NCBI GenBank assembly: GCA_900074725.1 | Contig: LT598457.1 | Location: 1,178,001 to 1,242,000, forward strand | Reading direction: 5' to 3' | DNA length: 64,000 nucleotides | Origin: Lachancea dasiensis | Taxonomy: Eukaryota; Ascomycota; Saccharomycetes; Saccharomycetales; Saccharomycetaceae | Part shown: positions 36,809 through 46,894 of the stretch, one piece after another | Position numbering within the stretch: position 1 is the first letter of the stretch | Layout: each line of letters begins with the position of its first letter | Translations under genes and position numbers: made by a program | Notes under the pieces: model-generated | Databases searched by the model: none | What the model saw: only the letters and a program-made list of their open reading frames with translations | Told to the model about the DNA's origin: nothing

Positions 36809-38011
36809 GGCGACTCTCTTAAGCGTTGGTCTTCACGATGCCCTTTTACCAATTTCAAAGGTAGCCTAGCTAATTTAGATTGGAAATATCACACGTAAAA
36901 TCAGAACACGCAAGAAACAAACCTAACCTCATCAACTCCCCAAATCGAGCTAGAAATGAGCTTTGTAGAAATGTAGCCACCCCATATTTTAAATATACAC
37001 TAATCGCGGCGGGGCCCGAGTAATTGAAGCGAGCACTCAATATTGAAGGTTGAGGATATATCTGAGGTTTACTTGCGAATAAGAGTATGAATCCCTGCAG
37101 TTAACTACTAATAGTATTTAAAAAGCGTGCAAAACTGCTTTGGCTTTCCCATGACAATCAAAATTGAATATAGTCGAGCTACTGAGCTTTTTCGCGAAGA
37201 AAAATGGCGATTTGGGGAGAGGTCTCTGGTGAGTTCTTGTTATTCTTCGCGTTAAATGCGATAAGTGAACGTTTAATATTAATCTAATACGCCAGTAACC
37301 TTTGGTATAGGTTCAAGGAGGTTGTTTCACCGCGTGAAGGGGTTTTGCTAAACGACAATCGGTTTAACCGCCCTACTAACCTCGTTCTTGTAGCTGTTGT
37401 AAGAGATGAAGAAACTAGGCACTTTCTACCGCATCTCGCAAGTAACGGTACAAAGGCAAGTACAACAATTCAATCACACCGAAGAAATGCTGCTGCTGTT
37501 GGTTGATGATCAGCCAGCTAGTCAAACGGAACGTAAGCTCATTTCAGATTGCCCTCAATTTTTTCAACGCTTCCATGGTAGACGGCTCGATGTGGCCAAG
37601 GTGATCTGAGACTCTCGTCCCCGAGAGAAGTTGTCGTATTCTATCATCCTTCTTTCCGTCACAGCAGACACCCGGCCAGGACAAAATTAGGCATCACTTA
37701 TGATACATCAATTAAACTGCCTGGCAAATTAGAATTCTAAGAGTTGAGACAAAGACCCGGAACAGCTCTATTCGCTAGATACATGTTCCTTTGGCATGAG
37801 GTTGGCGTCCGACTATTACGGTTAACTCATAATATGGTACGAAGTTTATCGCTGTCGCCAAGTTAACTACTAAGTAGCCAGCAGTGAATCGCATGGGCCA
37901 CTGAGCGGAAGCCACCACCAATTCCCCACAAACGAAGGGCAGTTGCAACACCCTGTTCATCGCTGTGTTGATATCAAGGAGCAAAGATCTTTCCAATATA
38001 CGCAATTTCGC
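36809..38011. other. PEX12/PPM1 divergent region, probable synteny breakpoint
   Basis: 1.2 kb between genes from Sc chromosomes XIII right (PEX12) and IV (PPM1). Contains a possible small spliced gene (next entry). A 24-codon frame continuous with PPM1 upstream to 37943 is set aside because the ATG at 38012 matches the family start. Confidence 0.5.
37204..37506 (+). other. Possible small intron-containing gene
   Basis: ATG at 37204 in an A-rich context (GAAGAAAAATG), eight codons, then a 5' splice-like GTGAGT (37229). An exact branch-point TACTAAC (37373-37379) is followed after 11 bases by TAG (37391-37393). Splicing of this 165-nt segment would join MAIWGEVS to 37 more codons ending at the TGA 37504-37506, 45 residues in all. 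The 5' site is not the usual yeast GTATGT, the product matches nothing I know, and a second ATG (37151) opens another frame across the same site. Listed as a candidate only. Confidence 0.22.
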
Positions 38012-38998
38012 ATGGATCGGGCCGTTCAACAAACAGATTACGATGCGTTCTCATGCAAAATTAGCGCCATCGCTAAGAAATATCTGCCCTGCCAGAAACA
38101 GCTAGAGTTGCGTGAATTCAGCGACTACCCCGAACTGCACATGGCCTATGCTCAATCATTGAAAAACCTCAGCCGAAGAGCCTATGGAAAAGTACAGAAA
38201 GCTGTCCAATCAAGCATGCCGTTAATGAATTATGGCACATACGTAAGGACAGTTGCAGTGGACATCGCTATCGAGCAATATATTAACGGCCTTCCGAAGG
38301 GCTCCAAGGTCCAGGTTCTGAACTTAGGGTGTGGATCTGATCTGAGGATGATCAACTTTATGTCGCGATACCCTCAACTGAGGTGGATTGATTTGGACTT
38401 CCGAGAGTCTGTTCATTTGAAAGCGAAAATACTGAACAGCGATGATCGCTTTCGACAACGTCTGGGATTCCCAGCTGGAGATCTGAGCGAGGAGGATTAC
38501 GTTTCGGGCCGATATGTTCTCCACAGCTGCAACCTTAATTTGATTGAGGATGTCCTAGAGATAATTCAGGAACATACCGACCCCGATGTTCCAACACTGG
38601 TATTGACGGAGTGTGTCTTGTGCTACATGAAATTTAAGCCATCTCAAGTGCTGATAGATGAGGTTATGTCGTTATACCAGACTGGCATGTGGCTTTCGTA
38701 CGATCCTATTGGCGGTGAAACCTCTACGGATAGATTTGGAAGTATCATGCAGTCAAACCTTCGGGAATCGCGACAACTTGATCTTCCTACGCTCATGGTG
38801 TTTAACTCTGCGACAAAATATGCTCAGCGGTTCAAGAGCAACGCTACAAGCACCGACATACGAACAATGTGGCAATACTATCAAACCGAAACCATCCCGC
38901 AAGAGAAACAGAGACTCAAGTCCTTGCAATTTTTAGACGAAATTGAAGAGTTAGAAATTATCTTGTCTCATTATGTCTTATTAAAAGCATTTTGGTAG
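38012..38998 (+). CDS. PPM1: Leucine carboxyl methyltransferase Ppm1
   Basis: Methylates the C-terminal Leu of PP2A catalytic subunits (Pph21/22), which promotes holoenzyme assembly. From the ATG at 38012 the protein is 328 residues, exactly the Sc length, starting MDRAVQQTDYDAFSCK as in Sc (MERIIQQTDYDALSCK). SAM site VQVLNLGCGSDLRM; other family blocks are MNYGTYVRTV, LTECVLCYM, SYDPIGG and DRFGSIMQSNL. Convergent with TAF11, 25 bp apart. Sc YDR435C, next to GPI17. Confidence 0.97.
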   Translation: MDRAVQQTDYDAFSCKISAIAKKYLPCQKQLELREFSDYPELHMAYAQSLKNLSRRAYGKVQKAVQSSMPLMNYGTYVRTVAVDIAIEQYINGLPKGSKVQVLNLGCGSDLRMINFMSRYPQLRWIDLDFRESVHLKAKILNSDDRFRQRLGFPAGDLSEEDYVSGRYVLHSCNLNLIEDVLEIIQEHTDPDVPTLVLTECVLCYMKFKPSQVLIDEVMSLYQTGMWLSYDPIGGETSTDRFGSIMQSNLRESRQLDLPTLMVFNSATKYAQRFKSNATSTDIRTMWQYYQTETIPQEKQRLKSLQFLDEIEELEIILSHYVLLKAFW

Positions 38999-39023
38999 TT
39001 AAATACAGAAAACATTGTCCATA

Positions 39024-40073
39024 TCACCGAAACATCCAGCCATTTCCCTCACCCTGTGTTCTCCAAGTTGCTTGAGGTACAGTATCATTCTCGGTTCGAT
39101 AAAGTCTCCATGCCTCTCTGATATGTTCGGGCAGCAAGGGCCCATTGGTATATTTCTCAACACTAACATCCAGGGCATTGAAGGTTTTTACTAACCTGTT
39201 GTAGTGCCTGATAATGCCAAGACGGTTTTCTTCACTGTTTACACCAGACCTTACAATTTTATTAAAACTTTCACTGTACTTTGAGCTTACTTCATCGTCA
39301 TCGTCGTCTATAACATCCCACTCATCCTCATCTACACTATCCTCCAGCGTCTCGTCGTTCTCGTCTACCATTGAGGTCAATTTTTTCAGACTCTTTTTCA
39401 GTCGGTTAGCTGCCATCTTCTTTTCGCGAAATATCGAAGCCATCAAGGCCACAAGTTTCCGCTTTTTCACCTCTTGGGCTTTTTCGACTATCTCTCCAAT
39501 AAAAATCTTTCCCACACCAGCGAGCAGAAGATTGATATTAGCAGCAACAGTCTGGTTGGTGATGAGACTTGAGATTTTCTTGATGTTGTTTTTAGCCAAC
39601 GAAGTCCTGCGAAATACCTCAAACCTGTTCATTTGTTCCTCATCCAGATTTGTCAGTAGTAAATTTAGCTGCTCAGACTGATCCAAAATTTTAGGCTGCG
39701 GCAGCCCGGCAATCTGTTCATCGTGAATTTCCCTCGGGAAACGGATATTTCTAGGCACAGAGTTGATGAGTGTTGACTTCTTTTGAACTCTGCTCATCCT
39801 CGCTTTTTTATTTTGGCGCATAAGGTTGTGTAAATCTTCTGGCTGCTGTGCTGAGGTACCTATATTCTCATTGACTCCATTCAAGAAATCGTTGAGATAT
39901 GCATTCATTGTTCCACCAGTGCGCACATCCTTTAACTTCCACGAGACGTACTCCTGATCTTCGCTAACGACTTGATTTATCAATTCCTTGATAGCCCAAT
40001 AGTTGTTGCGAGTTATGAGTGGGGGGTAATTTTGCTCAGGTACAGTGTCCAAAGGTCCTTGTGTCTCAGTCAT
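39024..40073 (-). CDS. TAF11: TFIID subunit Taf11
   Basis: Histone-fold subunit of TFIID that pairs with Taf13. 349 residues (Sc 346) from the ATG at 40073, starting MTETQGPLDTVPEQNYPP as in Sc; an ATG eight codons upstream (40097) is in frame. The histone fold is split: NRFEVFRRTSLAKNNIKKI...VAANINLLLAGVGKIFIGEIVEKAQEV, then an insert with an acidic run (DEDEWDVIDDDDDE), then the last helix GPLLPEHIREAWRLY. The long insert is typical of yeast Taf11. Sc YML015C. Confidence 0.93.
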   Translation of the reverse strand: MTETQGPLDTVPEQNYPPLITRNNYWAIKELINQVVSEDQEYVSWKLKDVRTGGTMNAYLNDFLNGVNENIGTSAQQPEDLHNLMRQNKKARMSRVQKKSTLINSVPRNIRFPREIHDEQIAGLPQPKILDQSEQLNLLLTNLDEEQMNRFEVFRRTSLAKNNIKKISSLITNQTVAANINLLLAGVGKIFIGEIVEKAQEVKKRKLVALMASIFREKKMAANRLKKSLKKLTSMVDENDETLEDSVDEDEWDVIDDDDDEVSSKYSESFNKIVRSGVNSEENRLGIIRHYNRLVKTFNALDVSVEKYTNGPLLPEHIREAWRLYRTENDTVPQATWRTQGEGNGWMFR

Positions 40074-40405
40074 TTCCCCTGCTGTTGGCTCGTCCAAGAC
40101 AGCGATGTGTGTTCGGATATTTTTGTTTCGTTAAGTACACTTTGTCATATATATCATGATCTTCAAAAATTAACGTAGATGTCGAATTGATACAGGGAAT
40201 AAGACAGTTCATGCTTTAGTGACTTTTAAATGGTATATGTGTTAGGTATATAATATTATGCTGATTAAGTACTTTTGATTCCATCAAGGGGTTATAGAGC
40301 TACGAGAGCGCATGAAAGTCAGTGCGCTTGTTTTATTTATTTTTCTTTGGATATCCATAGTTTAATGCAAGATCGAATTTAACGTGAAGTTCGAGCTGGT
40401 CATCG
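40074..40405. other. Short AT-rich spacer between TAF11 and GPI17
   Basis: 332 bp, the TAF11 promoter plus the GPI17 3' end. AT-rich (TATATATCATGATC, TATATAATATTATG). Nothing else recognised. Confidence 0.5.
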
Positions 40406-41962
40406 TTAGTCTTCGGCTAAAATCTGCTTCTCATCATTATTGTCACCTTCAGCTTCGCTTTCTTTTTGTGTTTCGTCTCGTTTGGCCTCTGACTCGTCCT
40501 TTTCTCGCAAAACCTTTATGAGGCCCGTGAAGGTGATTACCGTCAACGGCCCTAATAGTGGCAGGTATACCGCAATTTTATGCTCCTGTGGGAAAAAGTT
40601 TTGTTGCACCATTGCCTTGTCAAAGAATGCTTTTTCACAGACCTGGACAAAATTGTTGCTGAGTCTTAGTGCGGTGTTCCAGGTGGATTCACTTCCCTGA
40701 GATGGGTCATTTAAAAGTTCCACAATTTGTAACCGCAAGTTAAGAGCACGCTCTACATTGTCCAAGACCTGCCTGGGCACCGACATTTGAGGAAATTGAT
40801 CGGCTAGCTTTGTCAAAGACAACAAAGTATGTGCGCCTTTTTCTAGATTCTTCAAGGTAGCTACGCGTTTAAAAGAGTCAATCGTGGTGTAAGGAGTGGA
40901 GAGGTCCGCACTTTTGGAAGAAAGGCCCAAGAACTGAAACATTTCGCGAACAAAATTGTACATGACAGGAGCCAAATAATTCTGCGTCAACCGAGAGTTA
41001 TCTGGAAGTGGGTCCTTGTTGATGACCAAAGCACCCCATTGAGGAACCATGAAACTTTGCCATGGTTTTTCACTGGTGGCGTTGATGAATGCTAATGAGC
41101 CAGATGCAGCGCTGGGGAATACAACGGCCAAATTCAGGACAGCCTTTTCGCGGTAGTGGTTCATAGATGAAAGGTCGGAGAGATCGACCGTGTGCGCCAA
41201 ATCTAGCCACGAAGGGTTATGCGCCTGCTGTAAGGCGCCCAAGTTCAAATCGTTGAACTGAACAATACTGGTGTCTACAGTGAAATTCACAATCGGGGCT
41301 AAAAAGCGACGCAAAGGTGTGAAGTACTGTTCCAAAGTAGAGTCTATGTCCCATGCCACGGGCCTTCCATCGCCAGTGAGCAGTGATATTGACAAGTGGA
41401 CTTCTGGAGAGTAGGAAATAGCCATTTCCGTTGTTGCATCGTCACGTTCGCGGCTCGGGTGCGAGAAATGTTCCCATTCAGTGGCAAAAGTATGCTCCAC
41501 CAAAGTCTGGGCCGCGAAAAAGGGCACGTCGTTCGAAACCACTGCCTCGTTGTCGAAAAAGACTGCCGTTTCTTTGGAATCGTACGCGATCGAATAGCCC
41601 GTGAAATCATCCAACACCAGCGTCAACACATGGTCAGTTTCTGGATTCAGATCCTCGTGACTTTCGGGTTGTAGTACCTGCAACGACCAGTTCAAACGGC
41701 CGGCTCTAGCTTCTATCAGCGCGTTCACCTCAGCCTGAATAGCATCGTGTACGTCCGGAAACTTGTACGTGTCTGATCGCACGTAGACCGGCACCACAAC
41801 GTGTATATCTGAATGCATGTTTTCTTGAATTGAGCCGATGTACGTGCTGGGAAGAGGAGCCCTGTATATCGTGGTCAGTTTATACCATATGGGAATCCCC
41901 ACAAGTGTGAAAAGAGCAGCGAACCAGAGCGCTACTGCCCGACGCAAGTTTAGTAGCGTCAT
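40406..41962 (-). CDS. GPI17: GPI transamidase subunit Gpi17 (PIG-S)
   Basis: Subunit of the ER complex that attaches preformed GPI anchors to proteins. 518 residues (Sc 534) from the ATG at 41962; an ATG eight codons upstream is in frame but not matched in Sc. One membrane span at each end (ALWFAALFTLVGIPIWYKLTT near the start; IAVYLPLLGPLTVITFTGL near the end) with a large lumenal domain, including DIHVVVPVYVRSDTYKFPDVHDAIQ and NFFPQEHKIAVYLPLLGP. Acidic cytosolic tail. Sc YDR434W. Confidence 0.96.
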   Translation of the reverse strand: MTLLNLRRAVALWFAALFTLVGIPIWYKLTTIYRAPLPSTYIGSIQENMHSDIHVVVPVYVRSDTYKFPDVHDAIQAEVNALIEARAGRLNWSLQVLQPESHEDLNPETDHVLTLVLDDFTGYSIAYDSKETAVFFDNEAVVSNDVPFFAAQTLVEHTFATEWEHFSHPSRERDDATTEMAISYSPEVHLSISLLTGDGRPVAWDIDSTLEQYFTPLRRFLAPIVNFTVDTSIVQFNDLNLGALQQAHNPSWLDLAHTVDLSDLSSMNHYREKAVLNLAVVFPSAASGSLAFINATSEKPWQSFMVPQWGALVINKDPLPDNSRLTQNYLAPVMYNFVREMFQFLGLSSKSADLSTPYTTIDSFKRVATLKNLEKGAHTLLSLTKLADQFPQMSVPRQVLDNVERALNLRLQIVELLNDPSQGSESTWNTALRLSNNFVQVCEKAFFDKAMVQQNFFPQEHKIAVYLPLLGPLTVITFTGLIKVLREKDESEAKRDETQKESEAEGDNNDEKQILAED

Positions 41963-42488
41963 CAGGTCTGCACAGCTACAGATCAAAAGCTAGTTAACAC
42001 TTCTTGTTGGGGCCTGTTTGATGTGATTGCTTGGCGATTCTTCCACGCATATTCCGAACGAAAGTTCGATTTGGAAATGCAAACGATTTTTTGACAAATA
42101 TTACATAATTCAAGTCACGCGACCAGTGATCACCATAGACGGTTTTGAGGTCACGCTATAGTCACATGACCTAGATTTATCCACAACGTATACTGTGATA
42201 CCGTGTTATAGCGTCGAGTCGAGTCTGTTGCAAGGCCCTTTGGTGGTTCCTCGAGGGGTGAAACAGTACCCTCGTGCGCTGGAGCGTTTGGATACATTTC
42301 AGTGCTACTAAGCCTTACTTTGCCGTCATTGAGAGTCTTTTGTCTCATTTCTCGGTAACAGTCGGTGATACTCAAAATTTCAATTTATACTAGCAGCGAA
42401 ACGAAAGAATTTGGGCATCGCATACCAGTGACAGAGCTGACCCGCCAGCTCTGTGTACACCATTAACTCTGTGTAATTAGTTATAGAC
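41963..42488. other. GPI17/TRM9 divergent promoter
   Basis: 526 bp. Contains GTCACATGAC (42161-42170), an RTCACRTG-type palindrome, with related GTCACG pieces nearby. No AT-rich block next to it, so not a centromere. No gene seen. Confidence 0.5.
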
Positions 42489-43325
42489 ATGGCTGAGGCA
42501 AAAGAGCTGGAGTTTGTTCACAACGTGTACAACGAAATCGCACCTCACTTTTCACAAACTAGATACAAACCTTGGCCAATAGTAACCAGGTTTTTGCAGG
42601 AGCAGGGAACGGGAAGTGTCGGGATAGATGTGGGTTGTGGGAACGGTAAGTATTTGGACATTAACAAAAACGTGTTTATAATCGGGTCAGACCGGTCGTG
42701 GCGACTTGTGGAGCATGCCCACGAGCGTGATGCTCATTGCAACGTTGTGGTGGCAGACGGCATGCGTCTGCCTCACAGGGACAACAGTTTTGATTTTGCC
42801 ATTTCTATAGCCGTAGTACACCACTGGTCGACCCGTGAACGCCGCGTGGAGGCCATTGCACACATTCTCAGTAAAGTTAGATCTGGCGGATCGGCTTTGA
42901 TCTACTGCTGGGCCTTGGAACAGGCCGGGTCGCGCCGAGGCTACCACGAGGGCATGGAACAAGACGTATTGGTACCGTGGGTTTTGCAAGGGAAACACGC
43001 GAAGCCCCAACACGCTGAAATCAAGAAGGATGCCAAGAATATCAAACCTAAGGGTCCGGATTTGAGCAAGGTACCACCGCAAGAACGTGCGCAGGTAGTG
43101 GCACAGTGGAAGCTCGAGCAGGAGGCTCTAAGGGCTGAACGCAACAGGTTAGAAGCAGAGCAGAGCCAAATGGCCCATCAAGAACAGGCTGAAAACACCA
43201 AATATCGCTACTATCATCTCTACAAAGAAGGCGAGCTCGAACAGGATTGTATCAGCGCTGGAGGTAAGATTCTTGAGACTGGCTATGAGAAGGATAATTG
43301 GTATGTAATTGTACAGAGGCAATGA
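42489..43325 (+). CDS. TRM9: tRNA wobble-uridine methyltransferase Trm9
   Basis: Completes mcm5U and mcm5s2U at the wobble position of tRNA-Arg(UCU) and tRNA-Glu(UUC), with Trm112 as partner. 278 residues (Sc 279). SAM-dependent class I fold: motif I VGIDVGCGNGKYLDIN, then the acidic strand end GSDRS, ADGMRLPHRDNSFDFAISIAVVHHWST, and GGSALIYCWALEQ. C terminus YEKDNWYVIVQRQ. Sc YML014W, followed by UBX2 as here. Confidence 0.96.
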   Translation: MAEAKELEFVHNVYNEIAPHFSQTRYKPWPIVTRFLQEQGTGSVGIDVGCGNGKYLDINKNVFIIGSDRSWRLVEHAHERDAHCNVVVADGMRLPHRDNSFDFAISIAVVHHWSTRERRVEAIAHILSKVRSGGSALIYCWALEQAGSRRGYHEGMEQDVLVPWVLQGKHAKPQHAEIKKDAKNIKPKGPDLSKVPPQERAQVVAQWKLEQEALRAERNRLEAEQSQMAHQEQAENTKYRYYHLYKEGELEQDCISAGGKILETGYEKDNWYVIVQRQ

Positions 43326-43464
43326 GCTGTAACCAGCGTTCTTTGTAGCTCACTCATCGAACATAAGGTCGTATTTTCCCATCAGATAGAAAGTGATATT
43401 AATTAACTTGACAGTAATTCAAATACTCTTCGCTTCCTTTAGAGATATTAGAAAGAACCAGAAA

Positions 43465-45228
43465 ATGCCTATTGTTCATCACGAGGACCAAGAATTTAAC
43501 CTATCGCACGAGCAGGAACACATGCTAAATGAGTTCCAAGTGATTTCTAATTTCCCGGACGCAGAACTGGCGCAGGTGGTTAGACTGCTGGAGAACAACA
43601 GCTGGCAGCTGGAGCCTGCATTGTGCCGATACTTCGATGGCAATTGGCAAGAAAACTTGGAACAGCCACCTGCAGTAGCTCCAAGACCTCCTACTCCCAT
43701 GGAAAGTGAGCAAATTGCGCACACAGCTAACCCGTTTGAAATGGGCGATCACACCGCTTTTGTACCGAAACTACCCATTGTGAAGAGGCTTCCTTTGGAT
43801 TTCAAGGATAAATTTCAGTATGCAGGCCTAGATCGGCGAACTAATGAATTTGCTACGCATCCTGGCCTGTTTGTCTTGTTACTGATACCTAAGCTACTTC
43901 TCAGAATAGGGACCGGATTATTGACACTGCTGTGGTCAATCATTTCATTCGGCTTCACCAACAGTCAACCAAGAACGGAGTTCACAGTTCAAAGAGTACC
44001 CCGATACCCAGAGGATAACCCAAGGCCTTTCAGTGAGACGCTGGCGGCTCTGGTAGGTCCCCAATCCGACTTGCAATCGTTGTTGAGCCCCGACCGTTTC
44101 AATACCATTTATGAAGAATGTGAACGACAATTCAAACCTATGCTAGTAGTGTGTTTGGGAGATTTAGAATCCGAAGAGCTCGATAAAAGGGATCAAAACT
44201 CCAGCAGGTTTGTGAAAAACATCCTCAACGATCCCTCTACCTTGCAATTGTTACGCGAACAAGCGGGCAATGTTATGATCTATATGAATTCAGCGACCTC
44301 ACCGGAGATGTGGGCTCTAGCAAAACAACTCAAACTGAGTCACACGCCGACCTGCCTACTCGTGGCGAATGTTTTAAACTCTAAGGGCTCCATGAATGGG
44401 GTAACTCGTATGTCTGTAATTGGGAAGTTGAAGGTCAGTTCCTTGAGAAGCTTCCAAAACTCTTTCAAAGTAACGCTCGAAAGGCATAGTGCTGAGTTGG
44501 TGGTTAGCAGAAATGAACAGGAGGAGCTGAGAATGGCCAGAGAAATAAAGGAATTACAAGACCATGCTTACTTAGAGTCTTTAAGACAAGATCAAATTAA
44601 GGAACAGAAACGACAAGACGAGGAAAAGAGAACCAAGTTGCAGCAAGAAGCTGAGTTATCCAAGGCCCAAGAAATCAAACGGAGAAGAACTTTGGGTATT
44701 CTGTCAACTTTGAAGTTCGGTCTCAAAATGGTAGAAAACAAACGCAGGGGGGATCTGACAACCTTACAGATTAGAACCGCCAGTGGCAAAAGACTTGTAA
44801 CAAAATTCAATGGCGATGAATCTTTGCAAGACATTTACCAAACTGTTAAATGTTTTCTAATCCTGAACTTGAAAACGTTAGAAAGTACGGAAGTTGCCGA
44901 TAGCATTAAAGAAATGCTCTTGAAGCTTGCACAAGACGGTGATGTATTGGCGTGGAAAGATAAGCAGTGGTCGCACGACTCATTCGCTGGCGAAACTGCA
45001 GACTCATTGAGGGACTTGATAAACAAAGAGTTGAGCGATGGAACTGAGTCGAGCGATGATGCTTGGCTTGATATTGATTTCGAATTGATTTCCCCCTTTC
45101 CTAGATTCAAGCTTGACTGCGTTAAGGATATCTGTATCAAGGAGGTGCCTCAAATTTGCCCCAATGGCAATCTCCTGGTCGAGATGTTAAACGAAGACAT
45201 CGATGAGGAAACTGTTGATAGTAATTAG
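43465..45228 (+). CDS. UBX2: ER membrane UBX protein Ubx2 (Cdc48 adaptor)
   Basis: Recruits Cdc48 to the Hrd1 and Doa10 ligases in ERAD and also acts at the mitochondrial TOM complex. 587 residues (Sc 584) from the ATG at 43465 (MPIVHHEDQEFNLSHEQE, cf. Sc MPVVNHEDSEFHLSH); the frame is open further up to 43393. UBA-like domain at residues ~20-60 (LNEFQVISNFPDAELAQVVRLL and WQLEPALCRYF), hydrophobic hairpin at ~134-164, UAS thioredoxin-like part, coiled coil (EELRMAREIKELQD...), C-terminal UBX domain (LQIRTASGKRLVTKFN; DFELISPFPRF). 139 bp after TRM9. Confidence 0.95.
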   Translation: MPIVHHEDQEFNLSHEQEHMLNEFQVISNFPDAELAQVVRLLENNSWQLEPALCRYFDGNWQENLEQPPAVAPRPPTPMESEQIAHTANPFEMGDHTAFVPKLPIVKRLPLDFKDKFQYAGLDRRTNEFATHPGLFVLLLIPKLLLRIGTGLLTLLWSIISFGFTNSQPRTEFTVQRVPRYPEDNPRPFSETLAALVGPQSDLQSLLSPDRFNTIYEECERQFKPMLVVCLGDLESEELDKRDQNSSRFVKNILNDPSTLQLLREQAGNVMIYMNSATSPEMWALAKQLKLSHTPTCLLVANVLNSKGSMNGVTRMSVIGKLKVSSLRSFQNSFKVTLERHSAELVVSRNEQEELRMAREIKELQDHAYLESLRQDQIKEQKRQDEEKRTKLQQEAELSKAQEIKRRRTLGILSTLKFGLKMVENKRRGDLTTLQIRTASGKRLVTKFNGDESLQDIYQTVKCFLILNLKTLESTEVADSIKEMLLKLAQDGDVLAWKDKQWSHDSFAGETADSLRDLINKELSDGTESSDDAWLDIDFELISPFPRFKLDCVKDICIKEVPQICPNGNLLVEMLNEDIDEETVDSN

Positions 45229-45832
45229 AAAAATGCAGTTTATTAATGTAATGCTAATGTAAATGATCCAAAGCGTTGAACCCCCAGTGGAGGAAAGCGT
45301 TGGATTGCGTGGGCTAGCCACATATTATGACCTATCTGTTTCACGAAGTTAGTACCAACCAGAATGGGCAGCTTTAATATAGAAACCTCACAGGCCACTC
45401 TCCATTGACAAGATAGATAAGAATTCACACAAGTGTGAACCCCAGCTTCTTAAATATGAATAGCGTCAAGGCTCACATGCAAAATTAAGGAGAAACCGTA
45501 GGAGACGCCTGTATTTAACCAAGGAACTCGATCAGTACGTCTCAGATCCCACAAGTTAAAAAGTTATAAATTCGTTCAAGCACGATTAAAATACAGCGGT
45601 CCCACAGGATTCTTTTCGTTCCTGGATACATCGCAGGTAGATGAGGCTAAACCAAAGCCATTTTCTTTCATTGGACTTTCATAACGGTACCACTACAAAC
45701 AAACAAAATGGGGACAATTTTCCACAGTAATACAAAAAAGACACAAGTTGAAGGGACCACTCGGGCATCATATAGTTTTGACAAGATCTTCAAAAGATAG
45801 CCAAATTGACAAGTATCAAGCGAGATAGCTTA
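45229..45832. other. UBX2/NPL3 convergent 3' flanks
   Basis: 604 bp between two convergent genes. Should contain both 3' UTRs; NPL3 mRNA in Sc has a regulated long 3' end, so length here is not surprising. No gene or motif recognised. Confidence 0.5.
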
Positions 45833-46894
45833 TTATCTAGTTGGAGATCTTTCACGAGCCGACCCGTAAAAGTCGCCGCCGTCTCTGCCTCTGTATTCGT
45901 CCCTTGGGGCGCCATAGGAGCCTCTTGGAGGACCATAGGAGTCGCCACGACCACGACCTCCACGGAACCCACCACGGTCGCCGAAGCCGCCACGACCGCC
46001 ACGGAACCCACCACGGTCACCAAAACCACCACGGCCACGACCGCCAAAGCCACCACGGCCCCCACGGAACCCACCACGGTCGCCAAAACCACCACGGCCA
46101 CGACCGCCGAAGCCACCACGGCCCCCACGGAACCCACCACGGTCACCAAAGCCACCACGGCCACGACCGCCGAAACCACCACGGTCACCGCCTCTGAACC
46201 TTCTAATGGGAGGGGGATTGTCGTCTTTCTCGGCTGAAATAACCGAGCCTCTGAATTCGATGTTGTTTAGTTTTTCCAAGGCCTCTTGTAAGATTTCTTC
46301 AGATGGGAACTCTAGAGCACCAGTACCGTCGAATTCTCTAGTGTTAACGCTCGAAAAAGTGGTTTCCAGGTTGTTTTCGCGGGCCAGGTCCTTAAGTTCT
46401 TGCCAAGCAACGCCTTCTGGTAGGTTTCTGAGAACCATACGGTAGCGGGGAGGCTGGATCTTCGAGTATACCACTTCCAAGGGCTGGTTGGCAAAAGTTT
46501 TACCATTGACCTCTTCGATGGCTCTGGCGGCAGAGTCGGCTTCCTCAAACTCCACAAACGCAAAACCGTTCAGAATCTTTACTTCCTTCATTGGACCAAA
46601 AGGAGCAAAGATCTCGTTTAGTTCCGAGTCTTGCACGTCAAATGGGAAAGGCCTGACAAATAGCCTAGTAGTAGAGAGTTCGCCGTCCATAGACACGCGC
46701 TTCGAGGGCTGGTACGAGTGCCTTTGCTCATTTTGGTAATCGTTCACTGGGGCTGGCTGCTCATAGCGTTCTGGAGACAGTGGTGCTTCTGGCGCTTCAG
46801 ACGACTCAACTGGGGTCTCAGAGGCTTCAGGCACGGCAGAAACCTCTATTTGTTCTTGTTCTTCTACTGGAGGTTGTTGATGATCTTCAGACAT
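45833..46894 (-). CDS. NPL3: SR-like RNA-binding protein Npl3
   Basis: Shuttling mRNA-binding protein in elongation, splicing, termination and export. 353 residues (Sc 414). N terminus Pro/Glu/Ala-rich (EAPEAPLSP). RRM1 at residues ~75-145 (TRLFVRPFPFDVQDSELNEIF; GFAFVEFE), RRM2 at ~150-225 (YRMVLRNLPEGVAWQELKDLAR). The long RGG domain is built on a 21-residue repeat (GFGGRGRGGFGDRGGFRGGR). It ends SARERSPTR, where Sc has the Sky1 phosphorylation site and nuclear-import signal. Sc YDR432W. Confidence 0.95.
   Translation of the reverse strand: MSEDHQQPPVEEQEQIEVSAVPEASETPVESSEAPEAPLSPERYEQPAPVNDYQNEQRHSYQPSKRVSMDGELSTTRLFVRPFPFDVQDSELNEIFAPFGPMKEVKILNGFAFVEFEEADSAARAIEEVNGKTFANQPLEVVYSKIQPPRYRMVLRNLPEGVAWQELKDLARENNLETTFSSVNTREFDGTGALEFPSEEILQEALEKLNNIEFRGSVISAEKDDNPPPIRRFRGGDRGGFGGRGRGGFGDRGGFRGGRGGFGGRGRGGFGDRGGFRGGRGGFGGRGRGGFGDRGGFRGGRGGFGDRGGFRGGRGRGDSYGPPRGSYGAPRDEYRGRDGGDFYGSARERSPTR
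45999..46187 (-). repeat. 63-bp tandem repeat coding the RGG domain of NPL3
   Basis: Three consecutive near-identical 63-bp units, each starting CCACGGAACCC on the plus strand (45999, 46062, 46125), differing at only a few bases; a shorter partial unit precedes at 45960. Each codes 21 residues. Confidence 0.88.

Noticed and set aside
42161-42170. GTCACATGAC as CDEI in the GPI17/TRM9 spacer
   Set aside because: No AT-rich block or CCGAA motif near it.
45806-46237. Thr/Ala/Pro-rich 143-codon plus-strand frame, mucin-like
   Set aside because: Antisense reading of the NPL3 RGG repeats; NPL3 itself has both RRMs and the family C terminus.
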